A DNA stretch of 36,051 bases from NCBI GenBank assembly GCA_027575765.1, contig JANBPT010000435.1, positions 1-36,051 of the forward strand, written 5' to 3'. Below, in pieces: positions 12,180-21,291 of the stretch (position 1 is its first letter; every line of letters begins with the position of its first letter). Made by a program: the position numbers and the translations under genes. The notes below the pieces were generated by a model that was not told the DNA's origin, ran no database searches, and was given only the letters and a program-made list of their open reading frames with translations. The stretch comes from Tieghemiomyces parasiticus. Its lineage: Eukaryota > Kickxellomycota > Dimargaritomycetes > Dimargaritales > Dimargaritaceae.

Positions 12180-13020
12180 AGACAGGGACGTGATCCTGAG
12201 ATGGCTAAAGGAAGACCCTCAACTTACTGCTGAACAGCTGGCCTGGGCCTGCCACATTTCCCCTAGTACCATGCGCAATGTCCTGCACAGGGACCAGGGG
12301 TTGCACTGCTATTTCAACTGCTGAGTCTCTCTTAACTTCACCAATGACCAGGACCACTAGTGGGTACGTTATGCCCACCAAGTTCCTGGAGGAGTTCAAT
12401 GGGGCCGGTGACTACCTGCTAGACTCCATTGTCACAGGCAATGAGACCCGGGTGTATCTTTGTGATCCCCCTGCTGGCCCTAATCGCCGGAGGTGGTGTC
12501 CTAAAGATGGCTCTGTCCCAACTGATATCCACCAAGGCCATACCACACCCAAGGTGATGCTTACCTTTATTTTTTCACCAGGCGCGGCCTATTACACCTG
12601 AATGTCAAGCTCCCTGGTGTCAAGGTCTCCACCAAACGCTATGTAGAGTACAGGCTGAAGCCCTATATTCCAGGTCTGGGCTAAGACACGTGGAAGTCTG
12701 GACCATCATCCCCCTGCAGCTTCATCATGATAATGCACCACCACATTGTGCTGCTGCTACTAAGACCTATATTTCTGCCTCTAAACCCAAACTTCGTTTG
12801 GCCCCTCCCTACGGTCCTGACCTGCCCCCCTGTGACTTCTAGCTGTTTAAGAATATCAAACGGTGGTTGTATGGTAAGAAGTTCACCACACTGGAGGCAG
12901 GTCGTGGGTGCCTGGCAATTGAAGCTAGCCAGGCTCCAGCCAAATGATCTTAGAGCCTGCTTTGATAGCTGGGTAAAACGGGCTTGCCAAGTGGTATAAA
13001 TCAATTGTGGTTATATTTAA
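12180..13020 (+). mobile_element. Decayed mariner (Tc1/mariner, D34D) transposase copy
   Basis: Fragments of a mariner-type transposase run along the plus strand. They begin with a helix-turn-helix region (about 12186-12325; motifs LRWLKEDPQLTAEQLA and STMRNVLHRD). The catalytic core follows, with TGNET at 12434-12448, where mariner transposases have TGDET, so the first catalytic Asp is Asn (codon 12440-12442). The second Asp is in HHDNAPPH (codon 12729-12731) and the third in PDLPPCDF (codon 12834-12836), with exactly 34 residues between them, the mariner spacing. A C-terminal part with LYGKKFTTLEA follows. The frame is broken by stop codons (for example just after CDF) and by at least two frameshifts (between 12440 and 12729), so no active enzyme is encoded. 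Terminal inverted repeats and a TA duplication were not found. Confidence 0.85.
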
Positions 13021-13407
13021 TAAACATCATTTAGCGTAGAATTTAGCAAACTTTTTGTAGCATCTATATTTTCACTCCCTATCTCCCCTTCATGCCGTCA
13101 CCTTGCCGTTTATCCCCCCCCCTTTTTCGCACTCCTCCGAGGGGGCGTACCTCCCGCCAAAATCGCAGATGGTTGCGGATCAGCCACTACTAGGCAGCCA
13201 TAGCCCTCACCAGGAGGAAGGGCGACCAGACGGCAGTGATTTAGTGAGGCTGTCTAGACGAGTGCTCCGGTCATCCCATACATTCTCGCCGCGTTTCCTC
13301 AGCTCCGCCCCCTTATTCTTAGCATCTCTTGCCTGTTGGGACCCATTGCTTATTACAGATTTCTCGGCTTTTCGCCTCTCCAACCACTGTATACCCATTA
13401 GCATACC
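13021..13407. other. Spacer between mariner relic and GON7-like gene
   Basis: This stretch contains AT-rich sequence just after the transposase remnant, then pyrimidine-rich sequence that is the likely 5' leader or promoter of the small plus-strand gene. No further gene or clear TATA element is seen. Confidence 0.5.
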
Positions 13408-13698
13408 ATGACGGCGCCTACCTTGATACAGGCGGTGTACACCTGCGATGAGGAATCCCGTACCCTGGCGGTCCCGGTTGAGGGCGGTACATCCGCTAAC
13501 TACTCGATCCTAGTCCAGGCGATCCAAAACGCCCAAGCTCAGATCAACACTTACCTAACCAGCCGGATGGAGAAGGAAGGTCTCCCGACCGACGAACCCG
13601 ACGTGGATTCCCAGGCCGAGGAAGACGAGGACGAACCCGACGTTGAGGCGGAAACAGCTGCTCCGCGTGAAGCTAAACGATCCAAGGCCACCTTGTAG
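13408..13698 (+). CDS. GON7: Probable GON7, EKC/KEOPS complex subunit
   Basis: This intronless 96-residue protein begins at an ATG in the context ACCATGA. It has a short N-terminal strand region (Thr-Leu-Ala-Val-Pro-Val-Glu-Gly at about 19-26), then an amphipathic helix (about 33-57, containing AIQNAQAQINTYL). It ends in an acidic tail (DEPDVDSQAEEDEDEPD region) and a basic KRSK near the C-terminus. This layout matches the Gon7 family of KEOPS subunits, which bind Pcc1 and support t6A modification of tRNA (with a telomere role in yeast): a small protein, a helix and a disordered acidic C-terminus. The call rests on this pattern, because Gon7 proteins diverge strongly. It is convergent with the receptor-like gene, 358 bp away. 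If it is not GON7, it is still likely a real gene, given the codon bias and the ordered-then-acidic layout. Confidence 0.6.
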   Translation: MTAPTLIQAVYTCDEESRTLAVPVEGGTSANYSILVQAIQNAQAQINTYLTSRMEKEGLPTDEPDVDSQAEEDEDEPDVEAETAAPREAKRSKATL

Positions 13699-14056
13699 CT
13701 GTCTCTCTTAGCGTCATCACTTGTATAGCTGTCCTCTACATTTTGAGCCGCCTCACTCAATCTGCTCTATACATTCCGCATTGTTTTTTATTAGTGTCTT
13801 GTAACAGTATCCACCGCATCTCGTTGGCGTTATAAAAATGGCGTTAGCAGTCTATCTAACCTCATCCTTATCAAACGCCATTTAAACATTACAAAATATT
13901 AGGTTTTACTGTATAATACAAAGATGGCCTACCCACAGGGTCCAGGAAGAAGGTCTCATGGGGTCAAGACATCGCCGGGTACCGCGGTAGGGCTACTTAC
14001 TCCCGTGCGTACTGGGTATATCATGAGTGCAGAATTGGAGGTTGGCTAATTCCATA
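13699..14056. other. 3'-3' intergenic region between GON7-like and receptor-like gene
   Basis: This AT-rich convergent spacer contains an inverted repeat (13836-13845 with 13874-13883) and no gene. Confidence 0.6.
13836..13883. repeat. Short inverted repeat
   Basis: AAATGGCGTT at 13836-13845 is perfectly complementary to AACGCCATTT at 13874-13883, leaving a 28-nt loop. It lies between two convergent genes and could fold in the 3' UTR of either transcript. Confidence 0.6.
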
Positions 14057-16659
14057 TTACCGGCGAGTTGGCTCGCTGTCGTTGTCATCATTGGCGACCG
14101 ACTTGATGGAATTCGTGACTGTCCGGGTCTGGTTGGACCCTTGACTCACCGACGCCCACGATTCTTCCGTACTGCTACTAATACCAACAGGTCTGTGACT
14201 GCTCCGACTCCCGCTGGTGCTACTGCTGTAGCTGACGAAGGGCCCAGCACCACGGGCAGACTCAGTTGTGTTGTCGCCCCGATCCGTCCGGTATGACGAC
14301 CTGGATACGCTCTGGTAGTCACCTGGGTGGAGCAGGGTGTGTAGGCTACGGTTTGCGAGCGTATGAATAGGGTAATTCGGCTTGACCCGTAGAAAGTATA
14401 CGAGGCCTAGATAACCTCCCGTGATGTAAACGTACAAGAGGAGTGAGCGGGCCAACATAAGACCCGGTTTGAATAACGTGGGTGTCGAGATGACGGACGC
14501 GACGAACAAGATACATAATTTTACGACAATCACAGCCATGGCGCCCGTCAACTTTCGATAGCGAGGTGTGATATAATGTGCAAGTTAACCAGGCCGACAG
14601 ACACATGTTAGGGTCTACCGATCGGTTTAATGATGCAAATGAGGGGGGGGGCACCGGTTACCGACCCCCTCTTCGAAGCTACTGTATTCCAGGGGAACCT
14701 AAAACTGGACCGGGCTCCACCTCTGGTAAGCACACCTACCTTGTAAAAATTCCGAAGAGTATGGCGCTGAAGATTGAGTTTTCGGAGCTTTGCCACGGTC
14801 ATCCACACGAGGGTGGAAATCCCGATGGCAATTAGTATGCAGATGGCAGGGAACACGTAGGTAAGGATGATAAACAGGGCGTAGTACGCCGACGATCCGT
14901 TGGAGCGGACGGTGACCACCCAGAATACGAACACGATGATGACACTGGCGACCTGTACCCCTGAGAGGATCAGTACGGCCCATTGAATGGCGGAAGGCCG
15001 AAGCCGGCGGGCCAGGCGACACCAGAGTACGACGACCAGATCAAGGCAAAATACGTCAAGCAGGAGCGCGGTGGGAACCGTTAAGTAGCGTTGATTCTGG
15101 GTTCTGACGCTAATCGGGTGGATATAATAAACTGGCGTAGTCAGTAAGGTAGGGGGCTGTGGTTAGTAGCTTTTGTGGCTGTTCTACATTACTAGATCGC
15201 TTGCACCGTCGTATAGTAGCGTATACAAAAACCTTCGTCGCCTTTACAACGACATAGTAAAAGGGGGCATGTGCGTACCTATGGACGCTGCAGTCGATAA
15301 GATATATATGGCCAGTAGAATCGGACGCCGGAGCCTGTACACGGTGAATACATGGATAATCTGGACAAATGTATAAATTGCGATCAGGATCGTCTGCGTT
15401 GAGGCGCAAAGGAGTGCGAGGTTGAAGAGGAGGGGGGGTTAATGGGAGTGGTGGGCTGACTAGTGTATTTTTTTAACAGGGTTGGTAGTTGGTAAGATAC
15501 AATTGAACCACTTACTATACTGAGGAGCACATAGCGGAGAACTGTGAAGAAGGCGTTGTGCACGTAAACATTCCATGGGCCTCGATCTGTATAAAACGGA
15601 TACGCATGGAAGGATGGGGTATGACGTTTAGTGTGATAGAACGGTGCATATGATTAGGGGCTACCAAAGCGTCAATAACTGGAAAGGGCTAGCTATCAAT
15701 TTTCCGATCCACTCCGACCTCGCAGGTGAGGTGATGACATACCATACGTGAAAGTGGCTACGGGGAGGCGATTGCTACCCCAGTAGTCCATAACGTAATA
15801 CCACAGTGACTTGACGGTGGTCTGGAGCTGGATCTCTAAGGGCTGAACAGATTCCGGTTCGTATTGCGAAACATCCGGGTCGCCGGCCGAGTAGTAGCCT
15901 TCGTAGATGCTAACACTTACCGCCATGCGAACTGGCGGTAGGTTAAGGGCGTTGAGAGCTTTGATAATATTGGTGGCCTGCGTGATACTCTGGTATAGTG
16001 TTCGTATATGAAACAAGCAGGAAAAAATAGGGTCGAGGAAAGGGGTTGGTGTGGGAATTTGAGTACCGCGGGAATGGGGAAGCAAAGGCGCTGTGTGAGT
16101 CCCACTACGCTATTTCTCATACCAGGCTTTTGAGGCTCCCAATTTCCAGGAGAATGGTGCTTACCCGACCTTTCTAAGTCGAGGTCTAGATGAGCCAGAG
16201 AAATGAGTAAAGTCCATATTGGATAGCTTGGACACTAGTGATTGGCAAGAAACCTACCGTGGGCGTCTGGAGGCAATTATTGTCAAAGTAGTTGTCAGCG
16301 TACAGTAGGAGGATGGTAGCGTTCCACATTGGCTGTAGGGGCTTCCAAACCTCGGCCTGATTAATCGCCGTTCGGACCACTTCGTCAGGCACACTCGCGA
16401 TACATTCTGACGAGAAAACCACCGGGACGATGGGGCCCGTGTAAGCATAGAAATCTTGGAAATCACCGAACGACGTATAGGACGGAAAACGGACACCGGA
16501 CGGCGTATTGCTGTCAGGTTCGAGGAAAATAACTTCTCCGCGAACGGCGAAAGCCAGCACTATAATGGCCAACAGAGCAACCCAAACGGCGTGAAAGCGA
16601 CGTCTAAATGGCGAAGTAGTCCAACCTGTGGCCACAAAGTCGAGGTCGATTCTGTGCAT
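14057..16659 (-). CDS. Seven-helix receptor-like membrane protein (six exons)
   Basis: Proposed exons (minus strand): 16258-16659, 15743-15989, 15516-15586, 15248-15393, 14740-15103 and 14057-14551. Together they give 574 residues with all phases matching. Donors are GTAGGT, GTATGT, GTAAGT, GTAAAG and GTAGGT. Four of the five acceptors end in CAG; the last, before 14551, is AAG and is the weakest join. Residues about 24-41 form a signal peptide core. An ectodomain (about 42-220) follows, then seven hydrophobic segments at about 228-256, 264-280, 297-316, 327-354, 361-390, 413-432 and 443-465. A basic third cytoplasmic loop lies between TM5 and TM6, and the tail of about 100 residues is rich in Ser, Thr and Asn. 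The topology fits a G-protein-coupled receptor, but I see no DRY or NPxxY motif and recognise no family. The first ATG is at 16659; the frame upstream opens only with GTG. Intron 1 (268 nt) is longer than the others (122-188), so a missed microexon is possible. Confidence 0.72.
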
Positions 16660-17679
16660 AATAAAGGGGGGCACACTGTGTTCGGTCGTAGAGAGATAAA
16701 TATTGCGCACACGGTTAACAATGATGGGTAGGAGTAAGAGCTAAACCTTTAGAGTACCATGCCTCCGGTACTGATTTAGTCCTACTATAGCAGATCAATG
16801 AATAACTTATATAGTACCCTGTATTATTACTCCAGCACTTACGGTAAAGTTGGCCAGCTATAGAGCCCAGTGGCCACCTCAGGCACGAAGAGCAAGGCCC
16901 CACGGCTAGCGGCGAAGCGCCGAAAACGGTGGCTGATAAACGTATCCTGGCAATGCAATCTGCGGTTGTAAAGTAAGCAAAGCAAGTGTACAGGGGCCTA
17001 ACATATATGGACTAGGCATGCTGACGCAGAGAGGGCCATCATTGAAAAGGCAGTAGGACAAGGAATATGACAGCGAAGAAGCTATGGCTAAAGAGCGGTT
17101 GCGCAGGAATACGAAAGGGATACCCACTACTGTATATCTGACAGATGATGTAAGGTGCCGCACCAGAAGGGTTGGCATGATGTTGCATTAGAATATGACT
17201 GTACTAGAAAATGTGGGATCCGTGGATATAAAAAACACCTACCACTCAATCGGCCGATGGACCGACGTCTTATTCACTGCCATAGACGGTTAGAGCGGTG
17301 GTATGGTAGGGAAGGAGAGCGTACCCTGAAGAAACTGTCCGAGACGGGCCCACCGCCGTGAGGTTTCAGTTCGGCGGTTCGAGAATCCGACGCTCCAGCG
17401 TCTGCGCCCCCACTCAGTCGGCGGCTAGGACCTTGTCAAGGTTTCGCCCAGGGGAGGGTATAAGTCGCGGCGTGTAGGTCTTATCCGGGTGTAGAGGGTA
17501 TCAGATAGATAATACCAAATAGCTATGCTGGCCCCGGCCATTCGATAGCTTTCGTAATTAGGTCCGCCCTAGCCACGCATCTGTGGATTTGAACAGGGTA
17601 TCTTTATATACAGTTCGTTTGTGAGGCGGTAAAGAGTAACAAGGGGGGGGGTTAAGGAACAGCTGGACATGCACACAAG
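16660..17679. other. Intergenic region with receptor 5' flank
   Basis: This stretch lies between the receptor start and the SDR stop. It contains a G run at 17643-17651 and short frames without recognisable domains. A GGTTCGA-containing segment near 17376 was checked as a tRNA T-arm and does not fold as one. Confidence 0.5.
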
Positions 17680-18622
17680 TTACAGCTTAGCCGATACGGC
17701 GGACCCGCCATCCACAGCGATCAACGCCCCAGTGACATAGGCTCCAGCGGGCGAGGCAAGGTATACGCATACCCCAGCCATATCACGGGGCTGTCCGACG
17801 CGGCCGAGCGGAACGCCCGAAACGATGTGGTCGTGAAACTTTTCGAGGGTCGCATCCATCATTTTACTCGGGAACGGGCCGGGTGCGATCGCGTTCACGG
17901 TGATGTGGCGCTTGCCGAGCTGGGCGGCGAGGACCCTAGACATGTGATGTACGGCGGCCTTGGAGGCTGAGTAAGCGTAGGTTTCGAGGGCTGGGACGCG
18001 GATCCCGTCGATGGATCCGATATTGATGATGCGGGCCGGGTCTTGCACAGTGGCGGCTTTTTCGAGGAGTGGGAGAGAGAGTTGGCTGAGAGTGAAGATG
18101 CGGCGAACGTTGAGAGTCAAGACCTTGTCAAAGGCGTCGTCTGAGTACTGGTCGATGGATTCGCCCCAGTTGGCCCCTGCGTTGTTGACCAGAACGTGGA
18201 TACCGCGAGGTTCGCGCTCCGTGATGGCGGCAACAAGACGCTTAATGTCATTGGCATCCTGTAGGTCCGCCGGGAGACTGATACACTGGCCCGGGCCGCG
18301 CCGGTTAAGCTCCTGGGCCACCTTGTCACAGACGGAGGCCTTGCGCGAGGAAATGTAAACTTTAGCACCATTGGCGACGAACCCCTGGGCGATCATGAGA
18401 CCGATACTGGAGCAAAGAGAGTAGATGGATTGATACAAAAAAAATAGAGGGCCGTCTGAGTAAGCCGCTGTAACCGTGGCACGCATGGCTGGTGGTTTAA
18501 GAAGGAGGGGAGCAGTGCCTCTTCATTATAGTGGCGGTCTTCAAGGTATGAACTTACCCTCGGCTGCCACCGGTCACCAAGACCACCTTATCCTTGACCG
18601 AGAAGAGTGACTGGATATCCAT
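17680..18622 (-). CDS. RhlG-like short-chain dehydrogenase/reductase (two exons)
   Basis: Exon 1 is 18558-18622 and exon 2 is 17680-18406. The 151-nt intron (GTAAGT...CAG) falls inside the nucleotide-binding motif and joins to TGGSRGIG (residues 17-24). The 263-residue product is a classical SDR oxidoreductase using NAD(P)H. It has NNAG at 96-99, a catalytic Ser near 153 and the YSASK motif (Tyr167, Lys171), and it ends with the usual Rossmann-fold C-terminus (TGALIAVDGG). The N-terminus and the region around NWGES resemble the bacterial RhlG/3-oxoacyl reductase-like branch, which has fungal members annotated only by homology. The substrate cannot be told. The Arg after the first Gly pair suggests NADP(H) preference, as family knowledge. 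Neighbours are unrelated, and the upstream spacer to ASF1 is divergent. Confidence 0.93.
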
Positions 18623-20016
18623 GGTAACGCTGGTTGACGTGTGTGGTAGAGAGTCGGGGTTTCGGGGATGAATTCGAGCGGGCGAGGTCTAGGGAATGTA
18701 AGGGTTAAAATGGGAGCGAAATGGAGGCAAGTGCAGGCAAGACAGCACTACACAAAGTACCGAATGGGTTTGGGGTCGAGTGTACTAGAAAAGCGGGTTT
18801 TATATGGGTAGCCCGAGACCAGTCACAACGATGGGCTGGCACGTGAGGGGCAGTTGGGCTGACGAATGAGGCTAGCATATTGCCCAGGAGCGCCAGCGGG
18901 GGGCTATTGGGTTGGAAGGAGGCCGTGGCTTGTGCGTCGGCGGTTAGCAGACGGTCTGACGGACTTTTCCACGTATAACAGGGTAGTAACATGCCCTCGA
19001 CAACGTAGGCCCTAGGGCCACATGTGTTGACGCCGGGCCTTCAGGTGCTGAAGGTCGCGCCATCCCCCTGGGCTAGAGCAGGATTCTGGCACACAGCGGT
19101 GGTGGGGCGTGACCGAAGTGCGACCACTTTGCCCACCGCCACCCATGTCCATATAGTTCCCGAACCGCCGACGTGTGGGAAGTTATAATTTCCCACCGGT
19201 CGTCATTGATGAAACACAAGTGGGGAGAGGTGCTATGGGGGTTGTCCCGTCGTGGGGGGATTTTAGCGGCGACCAAGAGGGACTAGGGAGCAGGGCAGGA
19301 CGCAGGGGAAGCCGCAGAGCCATGCGATCGGCAGCCGAGGCTCCGTCCTTCATCTGGCCGTACCCTTGTGTACAGTGTTGCACCGCTGGGGTATATATCG
19401 AGGCATGCTGGAGGCGCGAGTGACCACAAGGCTTTACTCCTTAAAATTACGGGGCTACCGCATACCACAGCCCAGGGTAATGGGATCGATTCCCTAAACG
19501 CCTTCGTCTAGTCCGGAATGATTGTCTCCTTGCTCGTCGGTCACTGTGGTTTGCTAAGAGCAGATAAGGATCGAACAAAGCTGGTGGCACAGCCGAACCG
19601 CCGCACAGTGGCCCACCCATTACTGGCGCACTGATCCCTCCTCGCCAACTATACAGCAACCTGTCGACTGGTCGCCCCTTCTCTCCCTAGTCGCCTACGG
19701 CTCCCTACCGCCGCCGCATTATTTTGATTTCCTTTTTTTTTTCGCTGTTCGTATTTTGTGCTGCGGCTCAGCCCTAGAACCTTGTTTACATTTACGCACC
19801 AGACTTGAGGCCCACACCGTGATGGCAGCCAGTATGCTCAGCATATATCACAAACATTACGTGCTCTGTTGGAGATAAAAAGACCATGGTCAAACCGGCT
19901 GGTGGCTGAAGGTTCACACCCATTAAGCCATCCTCATCCGTTTGCACATTAAACTTCCTGACATTCAACGCATCCTTTTATTGTACCCCACTTTTTTATA
20001 GTAAAGCCCCGCCATC
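18623..20016. other. Divergent intergenic region between SDR and ASF1
   Basis: About 1.4 kb should contain both promoters. A T-rich tract lies at about 19731-19741, and a TTTTTTATA sequence ends near 20000, just before the ASF1 start. Short frames on both strands look random; no gene is supported. Confidence 0.5.
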
Positions 20017-20801
20017 ATGAGTCTCGTCAACATCACCGACATCAAAATCCTGGACAACCCCACAGCGTTCCAGAACCCCTATCACTTTGAAGTGACCTTC
20101 GAGTGCCTGCAGGAGCTGGAAGATGGTGAGTTTGGGCCTCCCACCATGCCGTCCTACATCCATTCTGACCCGTGTTCCGGGTTAGGACCTACACTTGCAA
20201 GCACTCAGCCGTCTAGACCTCGCCACTCACCCCGGCACCCTCTCTACTCCCCTTTCTCCTTCCACCTACACACACCCGCCCAGATCTCGAGTTCAAGCTC
20301 ATCTACGTCGGTTCCGCCGATAACTCCCTCCTGGACCAAGAGCTCGAGTCGGTGCTCGTCGGTCCTGTCCCCGTGGGTGTCAACAAGTTTGCGTTGACGG
20401 CGGACCCGCCCAAGCCCGAGTCGTTGCAACCCGAGGACATTCTGGGCGTCACAGTCATCATCCTCGCCTGTTCCTACAAGAATGAAGAGTTTGTCCGCGT
20501 CGGCTACTACGTCAATAACGAGTATACCGAGGAGGAGCTCAGGGAGAACCCACCCGAGACCGTAGCGTTTGATAAGGTCCAGCGGAACGTGCTCGCTGAG
20601 AAACCGCGGGTGACGCGGTTTAATATCAAGTGGGATACCCCGGCTGGTGAGGAAGGCGGAGAAGTTGGAGAGAGCGCCACAGATGGCAACAGCGGTGCCA
20701 TGACGGAGGGCACGTCGGCTGCGGGCGAACAGGATGCCGCGATGGAGGATGTCTCCGTTGCCGCCGTGGGGCCTTCCTCTGTGCTCGCCGGTTCCAACTA
20801 A
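20017..20801 (+). CDS. ASF1: Histone H3-H4 chaperone ASF1 (two exons)
   Basis: Exons 20017-20125 and 20284-20801 are separated by a 158-nt intron with GTGAGT donor and CAG acceptor; the split codon restores Asp37. The product has 208 residues. The conserved immunoglobulin-like core (about 1-155) is clear: MSLVNITDIKILDNP at the start, then LIYVGSA, LVGPVPVGVNKF, ADPP, EFVRVGYYVNNEY, LRENPP and KPRVTRFNI. Asf1 binds the H3-H4 dimer and hands it to CAF-1 or HIRA for replication-coupled and independent chromatin assembly, in the nucleus. The last 50 or so residues form an acidic Glu/Ala/Ser-rich tail, as in yeast Asf1, though shorter. It is convergent with the PMT gene. Confidence 0.97.
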
Positions 20802-21291
20802 GCCACCACCAACAGCGGCCTAGTTAAACACATAACCTTTTTACCTCTGTTTCTGCCGATATAGTATAGGGAATCCCTTTGTCAATTGAATGCTACAATC
20901 TTCCTAAAGTTATATATTCAAATTTAAGCATCCTTCATCTTAGAGTACGCACCATAATAGAGCGCTATTAAAACAGCTTGAAGTGACAATGCCCGAATTT
21001 TACGATTGCGAGTCAATTAGTTACGATACGAATAGTGGGTACAGGCCGGAAGAAGTGGGTATTCGGGGCCTGTTAATGGATGACGAGATGTGGTGGCAGA
21101 CGGATAAAAACAACAACCAAACGAGGTCATTGGGTGATAACTAGGTGGATATGAGGGCGGTGAGGTGGCGTCAGCCCGGCCATGGTTAATCATGAGGAGA
21201 AAAAAAAAGGGTGCGGAGTCTGTTCACAATCGCGCGCCATGTACAGCTCCCCGCCCTCCCCTCTCCCGTACGTAGAGGGGTCGAAAATCAC
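20802..21291. other. 3'-3' spacer between ASF1 and PMT
   Basis: AT-rich sequence downstream of ASF1 gives way to G/A-rich sequence before the PMT stop. It probably holds both polyadenylation regions. No gene is seen. Confidence 0.6.

Noticed and set aside
17370..17400. GGTTCGA segment resembling a tRNA T-arm
   Set aside because: The flanking bases do not form a five-pair stem and there is no anticodon or D-arm at the right distance.
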